A DNA stretch of 48,627 nt from Trichococcus alkaliphilus (GTDB lineage: Bacteria; Bacillota; Bacilli; Lactobacillales; Aerococcaceae), in contig NZ_PXZT01000019.1 of NCBI RefSeq assembly GCF_003008695.1, forward strand, positions 1-48,627, read 5' to 3'. Position 1 is the first letter of the stretch; every line of letters starts with the position of its first letter. A program made the position numbers and the translations under genes. Below, in pieces: positions 41,253-48,627 of the stretch. The notes below the pieces were generated by a model that saw only the letters and a program-made list of their open reading frames with translations, ran no database searches and was not told the DNA's origin.

Positions 41253-43925
41253 ATGACGAAGCAATGGGTTTACCGTTTTTCAGAAGGCAAAAAAGAACAA
41301 AAGATGTTATTGGGAGGCAAAGGCGCCAACCTCGCCGAGATGACCAATCTCGGCCTGCCCATCCCTCCAGGATTCACGATCACGACGGAATCCTGCATCC
41401 ATTATTTCGATGAAGGCCGTACGCTTTGGACTGCAATCCAGCAGCAGATTGATTCCGCCCTCATCGACCTGGAAAACGCGGTCGGGAAATCGTTCCACGA
41501 CCCTGCCAACCCGTTGTTGGTGTCGGTCCGTTCCGGTGCTGCCTTCTCGATGCCCGGCATGATGGACACGATCCTGAATTTGGGGCTGAACGATGCTTCA
41601 GTCGCCGGCCTTGCCGAACAGACTCAGAATCCGACCTTCGCTTTCGACAGCTACCGCCGTTTCATCCAGATGTTCGCCGATGTCGTGAAATCCGTTCCGC
41701 GCATCCATTTCGAATCGATTCTGGATACAGTCAAAAATGAGAACGGTTACCAGTTCGACAACCAATTGACTTTGGAAGACCTGACCGAGCTGGTCGCGCA
41801 ATACAAAGCCGTCTACCAACGCGAAACCGGCGAAACTTTCCCGCAGGAACCGTTGGATCAATTGCATCAAGCCGTCCAAGCCGTCTTCTCTTCATGGAAC
41901 AATGAAAGGGCTATCCTTTACCGCGAGATCCACAACATTTCGCATAACCTGGGCACAGCCGTCACCGTCCAAAGCATGGTGTTCGGGAACCGCGGCAACG
42001 ATTCGGGAACCGGCGTGGCCTTCACGCGCAATCCGGCGACCGGCGAGAAAAAACTCTTCGGCGAATTCCTGATGAATGCGCAAGGCGAAGATGTCGTCGC
42101 CGGCATCCGCACGCCATTGAACATCGACACCCTGGAAGAAGTGATGCCTGCCGTCTACAGCGAATTCAAGGCTATCGCTGAAAAATTGGAGGACCACTAC
42201 GCCGATATGCAGGACATTGAGTTCACGATTGAAAAAGGCAAATTGTACCTGCTGCAGACTCGCAACGGGAAACGCACAGCAGCCGCAGCCGTCGCAGTGG
42301 CCGTTGATTTGGCGGACGAAGGTCTGATCACGAGAGAAGAAGCCGTGATGCGCATCGAAACCGGCCAGTTGGACAAATTGCTCCACCCTACATTCGACAC
42401 GAAAGCACTGGATGAAGCAGCTTTGTTGGCGACCGGTCTGGGCGCTTCGCCTGGAGCGGCTTCCGGACATATCTACTTCTCAACAGCTGATGCCGAAGCG
42501 GCCCAAAAGGACGGCCTGCCGGTCATCCTGGTCCGCCGCGAAACATCACCGGAAGATTTGGCCGGCATGATGAGTTCGGAAGGCATCCTGACGGCGCGCG
42601 GCGGCATGACTTCGCACGCGGCAGTCGTCGCCCGCGGTTTGGGCAAATGTTGTGTGGCAGGCTGCACGGCAGCGGTAATCGACGAAGAAAATAAAACCGT
42701 CGTGATCGATGATGTCACGCTTCACCAAGGCGACCTGCTTTCAATTGACGGCGCAACCGGCAGAGTCTACGCCGGCACCATCGCCAAGCAGAACCCGACT
42801 TTGGGGGGCAAATTCAGCACCTTCATGGAATGGGTCAATGAAATGAAAGTACTGCAAGTCAAAGCCAATGCGGACTCCCCGACCGATGTCAAACAAGCAT
42901 TATCCTTGGGCGCGGAAGGCGTCGGCTTGTGCCGTACTGAGCACATGTTCTTCCATAAAGACAGGATTCCGGTTGTCCGTCAGATGATCCTTTCCCGCAC
43001 GTTGGACGAACGCAAAAAATACTTGGTTGAATTGTTGGAAATGCAGCGCCAAGATTTCCAGGAAATGTTCGCTTTGTTGCAGGATCGTCCGATGACCGTC
43101 CGTCTGTTGGACCCGCCGTTGCATGAATTCCTGCCGACAGCGCATGCGGATAAAGTTGCACTGGCGGAAGCGATGGGAGGCACTTTGGCTGGACTTGAGG
43201 CGCATATCGATTCCTTGCATGAAGTCAATCCTATGCTCGGTCACCGCGGCTGCCGTTTGGCCGTCACTTACCCGGAAATCTACCGGATGCAGGCGCGCGC
43301 CATCATCGAAGGCGCCATCGCCGCTTCCGTTGAAACCGGCAGTACGATCACACCGGAAATCATGATTCCATTGGTCTGCGATGTCGATGAGCTGCGCTAC
43401 GTCAAAGCGGAAATCGTGGCAGAGATCCAGGAAGTATTCTCTGAAAAAACTACGACCATCCCTTACCTGATCGGAACGATGATCGAGATTCCGCGCGCTG
43501 CCGTCACTTCCGACGAAATCGCACTGGAGGCCGACTTCTTCAGCTTCGGCACGAACGACATGACGCAGATGGGCTTCGGTTTCTCCCGCGACGACGCCGG
43601 CAAGTTCCTCCAGGAATACGAAGAAAAAGGCTTGCTGAAGCCGAATCCGTTCCACTCATTGGATGTCAAAGGCATCGGCAAACTCGTCAAATTGTCCGCC
43701 AAATTGGGCCGTGAAACTAATCCTGGCTTGGTGCTGGGCGTCTGCGGCGAACACGGCGGCGATCCCGAATCCATCGCTTTCTTCTCAAGCATTGGCTTGG
43801 ATTACGTTTCCTGCTCGCCGTACCGCGTGCCGATCGCCCGCTTGGCTTCCGCGCAAGTAGCAATCAAGGAGAACAAAGCAAAAATGTCTGTTCAGAAAGA
43901 TGTTGTGTTGAATAGCAGTATCTGA
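41253..43925 (+). CDS. ppdK: Pyruvate, phosphate dikinase
   Basis: Reversible conversion of pyruvate, ATP and Pi to PEP, AMP and PPi. 890 residues, normal length. An N-terminal ATP-grasp domain (GGKGANLAEMTNLGLPIPPGF; SVRSGAAFSMPGMMDTIL) precedes a central swivelling domain with the phospho-His loop GGMTSHAAVVARGLGK; its Thr is the PDRP target. The C-terminal PEP-binding barrel has LRTE-like LCRTEHMFF, MIEIPRAAVT, SFGTNDMTQ and GVCGEHGGDPES with the catalytic Cys. AAGGAGG stands 7-8 nt before the ATG. It provides PEP for gluconeogenesis and so, indirectly, for the glycogen and aromatic genes seen in the window. Confidence 0.97.
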   Translation: MTKQWVYRFSEGKKEQKMLLGGKGANLAEMTNLGLPIPPGFTITTESCIHYFDEGRTLWTAIQQQIDSALIDLENAVGKSFHDPANPLLVSVRSGAAFSMPGMMDTILNLGLNDASVAGLAEQTQNPTFAFDSYRRFIQMFADVVKSVPRIHFESILDTVKNENGYQFDNQLTLEDLTELVAQYKAVYQRETGETFPQEPLDQLHQAVQAVFSSWNNERAILYREIHNISHNLGTAVTVQSMVFGNRGNDSGTGVAFTRNPATGEKKLFGEFLMNAQGEDVVAGIRTPLNIDTLEEVMPAVYSEFKAIAEKLEDHYADMQDIEFTIEKGKLYLLQTRNGKRTAAAAVAVAVDLADEGLITREEAVMRIETGQLDKLLHPTFDTKALDEAALLATGLGASPGAASGHIYFSTADAEAAQKDGLPVILVRRETSPEDLAGMMSSEGILTARGGMTSHAAVVARGLGKCCVAGCTAAVIDEENKTVVIDDVTLHQGDLLSIDGATGRVYAGTIAKQNPTLGGKFSTFMEWVNEMKVLQVKANADSPTDVKQALSLGAEGVGLCRTEHMFFHKDRIPVVRQMILSRTLDERKKYLVELLEMQRQDFQEMFALLQDRPMTVRLLDPPLHEFLPTAHADKVALAEAMGGTLAGLEAHIDSLHEVNPMLGHRGCRLAVTYPEIYRMQARAIIEGAIAASVETGSTITPEIMIPLVCDVDELRYVKAEIVAEIQEVFSEKTTTIPYLIGTMIEIPRAAVTSDEIALEADFFSFGTNDMTQMGFGFSRDDAGKFLQEYEEKGLLKPNPFHSLDVKGIGKLVKLSAKLGRETNPGLVLGVCGEHGGDPESIAFFSSIGLDYVSCSPYRVPIARLASAQVAIKENKAKMSVQKDVVLNSSI

Positions 43926-43938
43926 TGAGATAATAAAT

Positions 43939-43982
43939 ACCGTCCAGCTATCAACTTTGTGTTGTTGGCTGGGCGGTTTTTG
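43939..43982 (+). terminator. Terminator after ppdK
   Basis: ACCGTCCAGC pairs with GCTGGGCGGT (one G-U), followed by TTTTTG. The sequence 43983-44179 holds no other supported element. Confidence 0.85.
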
Positions 43983-44179
43983 TGGAATCTAATATTCCCG
44001 AATTTGTCTTTCAAACATTCTTGCTCTTTCTGCTTATTGGTTATTATTCTTATATTGTCCGGATTCTATTGTCAACAAGGCGAAAATGTGGCAGTATATA
44101 AGCATCTTCCGCCTTGTAAAATGGGACGGAAATGAAAAGTCAGAAGACAGTATTTCAGAATAATGGAGGAATAAAAATC

Positions 44180-44521
44180 ATGATGGAATTACCTAATTGC
44201 CCGAAATGCGGCTCCGCTTACACTTACGAAGACGGCGCAATGCTGGTCTGCCCCGAGTGCGCGCACGAATGGAGCGCGGATGCTGCTGATGCAGCAAACG
44301 AAGATCAATTGATCGTCAAGGACGCGAACGGCAACCTACTTCAGGACGGCGACACTGTTACGGTCATCAAAGACCTGAAAGTCAAAGGCAGCTCGAGTGC
44401 CTTGAAAGTCGGAACAAAAGTCAAAGGCATCCGCTTAGTGGAAGGCGACCACAACATCGACTGTAAAATCGACGGCTTCGGCGCTATGAAACTGAAATCC
44501 GAGTTCGTAAAAAAAGCATAA
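44180..44521 (+). CDS. PhnA-like zinc-ribbon protein
   Basis: 113 residues of the PhnA/YjdM family. An N-terminal zinc ribbon ([25 protein letters not shown]; two CxxC pairs) and a C-terminal SH3-like beta domain ([33 protein letters not shown]) are seen. Despite the historical name, no role in phosphonate breakdown is established for this family. The frame is open from 44132, but GGAGG 10 nt before the ATG at 44180 sets the start. Confidence 0.9.
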   Translation: MMELPNCPKCGSAYTYEDGAMLVCPECAHEWSADAADAANEDQLIVKDANGNLLQDGDTVTVIKDLKVKGSSSALKVGTKVKGIRLVEGDHNIDCKIDGFGAMKLKSEFVKKA

Positions 44522-44533
44522 TAGCGATTCTAC

Positions 44534-44579
44534 AAAAAACTGGCGAGGCACCCCGAAAGGGAACCTCGCCAGTTTTTTT
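44534..44579 (+). terminator. Terminator after the PhnA-like gene
   Basis: AAAAAACTGGCGAGG pairs with CCTCGCCAGTTTTTT, followed by U residues. Confidence 0.9.
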
Positions 44580-44646
44580 ATTTTTACATTGAATTGGGTG
44601 ATACGTTACCATTCTATCCGGCCTCACGCCTTTCATCTGTACGATG

Positions 44647-44664
44647 GCTGTCACCCCTGACAGC
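44647..44664. repeat. Short perfect hairpin
   Basis: GCTGTCA-CCCC-TGACAGC. It sits in the 650-nt gap between the PhnA-like gene and the epimerase. No credible intact gene lies in 44580-45077. Confidence 0.4.
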
Positions 44665-44834
44665 TAGGAGATATGCGTCGGATCACCGTTCCTTTCCGTT
44701 GTGTCTTGTTGTTAGAAAGATTAATGGTCATCACCCCCGTTTAATGCTTATGTTCATGATGATAAACCTGGCTGATTCGGTTGAGAATCAACAAAAAAAC
44801 ACATGCGAAAGCACGTGTTCTGTCGGGCAAAAGA

Positions 44835-44894
44835 ATGAATGGGAAGATTGTTGCACAACAGATCCGCACTGACCTTGAGAAGCGCGCATTTGCA
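44835..44894 (+). pseudogene. Possible remnant of a folD 5' end
   Basis: Translation from ATG 44835 gives MNGKIVAQQIRTDLEKRAFA, which resembles the N-terminus of FolD (xxGKxIAxxIRxxLKxxV). The similarity stops after about 17 codons and no FolD motif follows. It could be a truncated leftover or a chance match. Confidence 0.25.
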
Positions 44895-45077
44895 AATTCA
44901 ACAAGTCCATCCTACTCACTCCCTCGTTTTCGATTGAAAAGTATCTTGCCCTTGCCTATCATCTTACCCCTATTATACTAGGATAATCCCCGCAGCTCAA
45001 TTAATTTACCTATTCCTTACAGAAATATTACAATCCCCTTTTACTTGCCCATTCATTGCCTTTGTAAGTGCTATCCT

Positions 45078-45106
45078 TTGACATTTTCCGGTGGCTTGCA
45101 TACAGT
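45078..45106 (+). promoter_or_regulatory. Promoter of the epimerase gene
   Basis: TTGACA, 17 nt and TACAGT, about 60 nt before the ribosome site AAGGAGG. Confidence 0.65.
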
Positions 45107-45173
45107 TAAAGCAAAGCCACTCACGAGCATAACAGCAACGTTTGTCGCATAGAAACAAGGAGGTTGACCCCTA

Positions 45174-45962
45174 ATGACTACAATCATGATCACAGGCGCA
45201 AGCGGTAATATAGGAAGAGTTTTGGTGGATCATCTGAAGAAGAGCTACGAACTGACTTTGGTTGATATCCATTTCCATGACGTCGACCCTACCCTTTTGG
45301 AGGGAACCATCGTAAAGGAACTGGACCTGACTGTCGTCGGCAACTGGGATGGCCTGCTGGAAGGGATCGATTACGTCATCCATCTGGCCGCAAACCCTTC
45401 GCCCTATGCTGCTTTCGACGATTCGCTTATTAGTTTGAACTACAAAATGCCCTACTACCTGTTCAAGGAATCATCCAAATACGAGAACTTCGTCAAGCGC
45501 ATCATCTTTGCGAGCTCCTTCCATACTGTCAGCGCCTACCCGAAAAATGTGCAGATTCCCGTCGATGCCCCAGTCCGTCCGGGTGACCTTTACGGCGTCT
45601 CAAAAGCCTATTTGGAGAGCTTGGCCAGCCATTTCGCCTTTACCGAAGGCCAAGAATCGATCGGCCTCCGCATCGGCAACTTCGATGAAAACCTCGACAA
45701 TCCATTCATCAATGAAGCAGACTTGGCCGAATACGTGTCGCCCCGGGACCTTTGTCATCTCATCGATTGCGCTCTCAACGCCACGCTGGTTGAGCCGTTC
45801 CTGTTGGTGAACGGACTGTCGGACAATCGATTCCCGCGCCTGGACATCTCGCAGGCACGCACAGCCATCGGTTATCGGCCACTCGACGATGCCTTTGTGA
45901 TGAAGGGCTTCTTTAAGGATGACAACGGTGATCCTGTCGAAATTTCCAATAACGAGCATTGA
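45174..45962 (+). CDS. NAD-dependent epimerase/dehydratase, uronate dehydrogenase-like
   Basis: An extended SDR protein of 262 residues. The GASGNIGRVL nucleotide loop is at the N-terminus, VIHLAANPSP about residue 65, FASSFHTVSAYP about 110 and the catalytic YGVSK about 145. The order FASS-x-HT...YP...P-RP-x-LYGVSK matches uronate dehydrogenases, which oxidise uronic acids to aldarolactones; the usual Asn after SS is Phe here. It is a single gene with AAGGAGG 10 nt before the ATG. A role in sugar acid metabolism is plausible in view of kdgK elsewhere in the window, but no operon link exists. Confidence 0.8.
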   Translation: MTTIMITGASGNIGRVLVDHLKKSYELTLVDIHFHDVDPTLLEGTIVKELDLTVVGNWDGLLEGIDYVIHLAANPSPYAAFDDSLISLNYKMPYYLFKESSKYENFVKRIIFASSFHTVSAYPKNVQIPVDAPVRPGDLYGVSKAYLESLASHFAFTEGQESIGLRIGNFDENLDNPFINEADLAEYVSPRDLCHLIDCALNATLVEPFLLVNGLSDNRFPRLDISQARTAIGYRPLDDAFVMKGFFKDDNGDPVEISNNEH

Positions 45963-46028
45963 TCCGCCGATTTTATTGATATTTTCCCGTTTTTGTACGA
46001 TTTCGCCCACATCCACCACCAAAGGCTA

Positions 46029-46057
46029 TTGAAGAGCCAGAATCGAACTGATATGAT
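46029..46057 (+). promoter_or_regulatory. Promoter of the 105-residue membrane protein gene
   Basis: TTGAAG, 17 nt and TATGAT, 50 nt before the ATG. Confidence 0.55.
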
Positions 46058-46107
46058 GTTCAGTGGAGACAAAAGATGTTTCAGATAGACGGAAGGATGT
46101 ACAATAA

Positions 46108-46425
46108 ATGGCGAAAAAGAACAACGGCAACCAAATCCAACGCAGAAATGTGACCCCAAAAGTACCGGAACTGCATAAAAATAAGCAAGCAGCAGCAAAG
46201 AAAAATCTGCCGGTGGATGAAGATCCAACACTGCAGAATTCCTTTAATCTCACGATGTACGGTATGCTGATAGGCGCTTCAATCGGCTACTTCGCAGGCA
46301 ACCTGACGCTCGGTTTCGGCATCGGTACGCTGATCGGCGGCATAATCGATTCCTACCTGAATACCCAGAAGAAAAAGAAACGCGAAGCCATCCTGAAGAC
46401 ACAGGCTGAACAAGAACAGAAATAG
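46108..46425 (+). CDS. Small membrane protein with glycine-zipper-like helices, unknown function
   Basis: 105 residues. The N-terminal half is basic and hydrophilic (MAKKNNGNQIQRRN). One helical hairpin or a long helix with small-residue spacing follows (YGMLIGASIGYFAGNLTLGFGIGTLIGGII). The C-terminus is basic and polar (NTQKKKKREAILKTQ). GAAGG precedes the ATG by about 12 nt. No named family recognised. It stands alone, with a promoter and a possible downstream hairpin. Confidence 0.72.
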   Translation: MAKKNNGNQIQRRNVTPKVPELHKNKQAAAKKNLPVDEDPTLQNSFNLTMYGMLIGASIGYFAGNLTLGFGIGTLIGGIIDSYLNTQKKKKREAILKTQAEQEQK

Positions 46426-46432
46426 GTTCTTT

Positions 46433-46483
46433 TGCACAAAAGATTGTTCAGACCGCCGTTTTATTCGGATTTGCTTTTGTGCA
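46433..46483. repeat. Inverted repeat downstream of the small membrane protein
   Basis: TGCACAAAAG pairs exactly with CTTTTGTGCA across a 31-nt loop. It lacks a U-tail, so its role as terminator is doubtful. Confidence 0.4.
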
Positions 46484-46492
46484 GCGTGTTCC

Positions 46493-46521
46493 TTGCATAA
46501 CGAAATAAACTGTAGTAAAGT
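46493..46521 (+). promoter_or_regulatory. Candidate thiT promoter
   Basis: TTGCAT, 17 nt and TAAAGT, just upstream of the TPP riboswitch. Confidence 0.4.
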
Positions 46522-46544
46522 TAGCTATAACTAAATAGACCGTT

Positions 46545-46630
46545 TCACAAAGGGGTGCCTTCATGGCTGAGATTGAACATAGATTCTGACCCTTCGAACC
46601 TGTTCGTTAACACGAGCGTAGGGATTGTGA
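46545..46630 (+). promoter_or_regulatory. TPP riboswitch
   Basis: Contains the THI-box hallmarks in order: GGGGTGCC, GGCTGAGA, ACCCTTCGAACCTG and GTAGGGA. P1 is TCACAA (46545-46550) with TTGTGA (46625-46630). It controls thiT directly downstream. Confidence 0.95.
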
Positions 46631-46649
46631 TTGAGAAATGAAATTCATT

Positions 46650-46698
46650 CTCCTCCTTTGTTGATGGTGTATTATGCCCAAAAAGGAGGAGTTTTTTT
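46650..46698 (+). terminator. Riboswitch expression platform: terminator overlapping the thiT ribosome site
   Basis: CTCCTCCTTT (46650-46659) pairs with AAAGGAGGAG (46682-46691), followed by seven T and then the thiT ATG. The 3' arm is itself the Shine-Dalgarno sequence, so the hairpin can both terminate transcription and hide the ribosome site. Confidence 0.85.
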
Positions 46699-47274
46699 AT
46701 GTCTAAAAATCTGAATATCTGGATTGAAGGAACCATCATCGCTGCTTTAGCGACCGTGTTGTCCTTGATTCCTTTCAATATCGGCCCTAGTTTTTCAGTT
46801 ACGGTTGGTGCGCCGGTCATGATGCTTTACTGCCTGCGCCGCGGCCTGATTCCCGGGTTCTTCGCCAGTTTCCTTTGGGGTGTGCTGCACATCCTGATCG
46901 GGACGGCTTACATCCTCACCCCGCTGCAAGGATTCATCGAGTACTTCATCGCCTTCGGTTTCACCGGTTTGGCCGGTCTGTTCACGCCGAAAGTCCAACA
47001 AGCGATCGCTGATCAAAACCAAAAGGCATTGGTGTGGCAAGTCATTTTGGGCACTATCGTCGGGACTGTCGGCCGTTACTTCTGGCACACGATCGCCGGC
47101 TACTATTTCTGGGGATCCTACGCACCCGAAGGCTGGAGCGCATGGTTCTACTCCATCACCCTGAACGGCGCCAGCGCCTTGGCGACCGGCGCATTCACCA
47201 TCATGGTTCTGGCGGTCATCGCGAAGACGAACCCGCAATTGTTCGTACCGAAAAAATCCGTCCGCGGGTACTGA
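46699..47274 (+). CDS. thiT: ECF transporter S component for thiamine
   Basis: 191 residues with about six membrane helices. ThiT features are the Gly/Pro-rich VTVGAPVMMLYCLRRGLIPGFFASFLWGVLHIL, the aromatic substrate pocket region GTVGRYFWHTIAGYYFWGSYAPEGW, and YSITLNGASALATG. It binds thiamine with high affinity and uses the shared energising module EcfA1A2T, not encoded here. It is under the TPP riboswitch immediately upstream. Confidence 0.95.
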   Translation: MSKNLNIWIEGTIIAALATVLSLIPFNIGPSFSVTVGAPVMMLYCLRRGLIPGFFASFLWGVLHILIGTAYILTPLQGFIEYFIAFGFTGLAGLFTPKVQQAIADQNQKALVWQVILGTIVGTVGRYFWHTIAGYYFWGSYAPEGWSAWFYSITLNGASALATGAFTIMVLAVIAKTNPQLFVPKKSVRGY

Positions 47275-47310
47275 GTGACTGCCTAATAAGTGGTTGTTAA
47301 CGCGGGCTAC

Positions 47311-47459
47311 GTCGGCTGTTAGCGCAGGAAGACAGATAGAACAGCTGACCTGACGCCTACGGGGAGTTGTTGACTGTTCATGCTGACGCGCAGTCAGAAC
47401 AGTTGATGCCTCCGCTGTTTGTCGACTGTTCGCGCTCGCAGTCTGACGAAACTGTCGAC
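47311..47459. repeat. Second array of three related hairpins
   Basis: Units at 47311-47349, 47370-47406 and 47421-47459 share the pattern (G)TCGACTGTT...GCGC..GCAGTC..GA-AACAGTCGAC, each an imperfect 37-39-nt inverted repeat, 52-59 bp apart. It lies between thiT and its distal terminator; no gene is present in 47275-47538. Confidence 0.6.
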
Positions 47460-47488
47460 GAACAAACTTTAGTCATGTGATAAAAACC

Positions 47489-47535
47489 AATAAAGCAGAA
47501 GCAGCCTCCATTTTCGGGGCTGCCTCTGCTTTATT
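47489..47535. terminator. Bidirectional terminator between thiT and yitT
   Basis: AATAAAGCAG-AGCAGCC pairs with GGCTGC-CTGCTTTATT. Confidence 0.85.
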
Positions 47536-47538
47536 TTG

Positions 47539-48405
47539 TTATTCGACGAGCCCAGACTGGCGTTCCAGCGTGAAGCCCTTCCCTGCGACCTCATGGACCT
47601 GTCCGATGATCACGAAAGCAAATGGATCGATATCGTTGACCAAGGCATTGATGGCGGACAGTTTACGCTGCTCGATGACGCAAAGCACCGCTTGTTGCTG
47701 TACCCCTTCAAAAGCCGTTTCAATATTCACCAATGTCAGCCCGACATCCTGCACAAACAACAACGCCTCTTTGATTTCCTCAAACTTTTTGGAAATGATG
47801 AAAAGCTGCATCTTGTTTGTTCCGGTGACCATGACTTTGTTTATGACGATGGACGTCAGGAACACCATGATGAGCCCGTAAAGGATCTGTTCCATGCTGG
47901 AAAAGAACGCTTGGACCAGCAGGAAAATGACGTCGAACGCATACATCCCCACTGCTACCGGAATGCGGAAATGCTTGTTCAGGAGCAATGGCGGAATATC
48001 CATCCCGCCCGTGGAAGCGCCAACCTTGAACACCAGCCCCACACCCAATCCGCACAGGATCCCCGCGTAGATTGCCGAAAGCAGGATATCATCGGTCATG
48101 TCCTGCAAAGCAGGCACTGTCCGGAAAAAAGTTAAAAAAGTCGGAAAAATGATCGTGCTCAGGATCGTCGTCAAAGCGAACTTCTTGCCCAACAAGGCTG
48201 CCCCGACAAAAAACATGAACCCGTTGAAAACCAACACAACAAAAGAGATGTTCAATCCAAAAAAATGATTCAAAATAATGGCAAGACCCGTCGTTCCTCC
48301 AGCGATAAGATTTTTCGGCAAAATAAATGCTGCAATCGCAAATGCGACGATGATATTCCCTGCGATGACCGCCGATATTGGTTTTAAAGTATGCAGCAGT
48401 TTCAA
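47539..48405 (-). CDS. YitT family membrane protein (DUF161/DUF2179)
   Basis: About 288 residues. Five to six membrane helices (ISAVIAGNIIVAFAIAAFILP; GGTTGLAIILNHFFG; ILSTIIFPTFLTFF; AIYAGILCGLGVGLVFKVGASTGGMDI) are followed by a cytoplasmic DUF2179 domain (about 205-285; NKMQLFIISKKFEEIKEALL). Function unknown in the family. The frame opens at GTG 48414, but GGGAG is 8 nt before the TTG at 48405 and overlaps the GTG, so TTG is preferred. Confidence 0.87.
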   Translation of the reverse strand: MKLLHTLKPISAVIAGNIIVAFAIAAFILPKNLIAGGTTGLAIILNHFFGLNISFVVLVFNGFMFFVGAALLGKKFALTTILSTIIFPTFLTFFRTVPALQDMTDDILLSAIYAGILCGLGVGLVFKVGASTGGMDIPPLLLNKHFRIPVAVGMYAFDVIFLLVQAFFSSMEQILYGLIMVFLTSIVINKVMVTGTNKMQLFIISKKFEEIKEALLFVQDVGLTLVNIETAFEGVQQQAVLCVIEQRKLSAINALVNDIDPFAFVIIGQVHEVAGKGFTLERQSGLVE

Positions 48406-48471
48406 ATGTGTCACTCCCTTTTCTGAGATTTAAAGTAGTTGGATACCTTACAGGAAATAGATATCCACGCC

Positions 48472-48480
48472 ATTATAACA
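48472..48480 (-). promoter_or_regulatory. Extended -10 promoter of yitT
   Basis: TGTTATAAT on the minus strand (extended -10). No good -35 is visible. Confidence 0.5.
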
Positions 48481-48532
48481 GATAATTTGGAGATGGGAAG
48501 TGTGCATAAGCAACTAAGAAAAGTGTTTAAAA

Positions 48533-48575
48533 AAATAGAGTTCCCGACATCAACACGATGAAGGGAACCCTATTT
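48533..48575. terminator. Hairpin at right edge
   Basis: AAATAG-GTTCCC pairs with GGGAAC-CTATTT, followed by ATTTT. It could end a gene, or belong to a mobile element, to the right. Confidence 0.55.
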
Positions 48576-48595
48576 ATTTTGGTTCTATAATAAAT

Positions 48596-48625
48596 GGTGT
48601 TGATGAAGTAAATTTCATCAACGCC
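48596..48625. repeat. Inverted repeat at the window edge
   Basis: GGTGTTGATGAA and TTCATCAACGCC pair over 12 bp (one G-U) with a 6-nt loop. Similar hairpins occur near ends of some ISL3-type insertion sequences as I recall them, but no transposase is in view. Confidence 0.4.
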
Positions 48626-48627
48626 TT

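Noticed and set aside
44651-44731. 26-codon minus-strand frame beginning MTINLSNNKTQ
   Set aside because: A GGGGGTG stretch touches the ATG with no usable spacing, and there is no downstream gene it could lead into.
44594-44872. 92-codon plus-strand frame after the PhnA-like gene
   Set aside because: No ribosome site, no recognisable motif, and it ends inside the folD-like segment in another frame.

Overview
The window looks like chromosome of a Gram-positive lactic-acid-type bacterium (order Lactobacillales). Evidence is strong AGGAGG-type ribosome sites, many U-tailed terminators, LuxS, ECF-type vitamin S-components (NiaX, ThiT), a NiaR repressor, a CcpN-PPDK regulatory operon and a five-gene glycogen operon with GlgD. 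Base composition is moderate, mid-40s % GC by eye, and with this gene set that suggests a Carnobacteriaceae member such as Trichococcus; the genus is inference only. I saw no tRNA, rRNA, CRISPR array, prophage or complete insertion sequence.

Layout. 1-8.3 kb: glycogen operon glgB-glgC-glgD-glgA-glgP on the minus strand, preceded by an AT-rich leader with two CcpA-like (cre) sites. 8.8-12.5 kb: a Nudix hydrolase, an AlkP-superfamily phosphodiesterase, and a Pit phosphate transporter with its PhoU-like partner. 12.6-20.3 kb: a DUF4349 lipoprotein, a tandem array of 26-bp hairpins, an apparently independent highly structured ncRNA, an SGNH hydrolase, glyoxalase I, a zinc-ribbon membrane protein, cytidine deaminase, an iron-type alcohol dehydrogenase, luxS, an AEC transporter and carbonic anhydrase. 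20.4-21.6 kb: niacin module niaR/niaX with a palindromic operator on the niaX promoter. 21.7-30.2 kb: aromatic amino acid cluster, split into DAHP synthase-aroB-aroA-aroC-pheA (minus) and aroE-aroK-tyrA (plus). 31.8-34 kb: KDG kinase and its IclR-type regulator with shared operators. 34-39.4 kb: DUF1510 protein, split ThrE-type exporter, large SNF2 helicase. 39.7-43.9 kb: ccpN-ppsR-ppdK. 44-48.4 kb: PhnA-like protein, SDR epimerase related to uronate dehydrogenases, a glycine-zipper-like membrane protein, TPP riboswitch-thiT, a second hairpin array and a YitT protein.

The most notable find is in the leader of the DAHP synthase operon. A 49-codon reading frame there (27613-27762, minus) has 13 Phe/Tyr/Trp codons among codons 14-33. 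It has its own promoter and ribosome site and is followed by a strong intrinsic terminator just before the DAHP synthase gene. A segment late in the leader frame is complementary to the terminator's 5' arm. This is the architecture of ribosome-mediated attenuation sensing all three aromatic amino acids, where Gram-positive bacteria more often use T-boxes or protein attenuators. The second is the roughly 220-nt ncRNA at 14067-14287 (minus), with UUCG-, GNRA- and CUUG-capped hairpins, its own promoter and its own terminator.

The genes link storage carbon (glycogen), gluconeogenic control (CcpN, PPDK and its regulator), aromatic biosynthesis fed by PEP, and salvage of niacin and thiamine. Each block carries its own visible control signal: cre, CcpN box, attenuator, NiaR palindrome, KdgR-like palindromes or TPP riboswitch.
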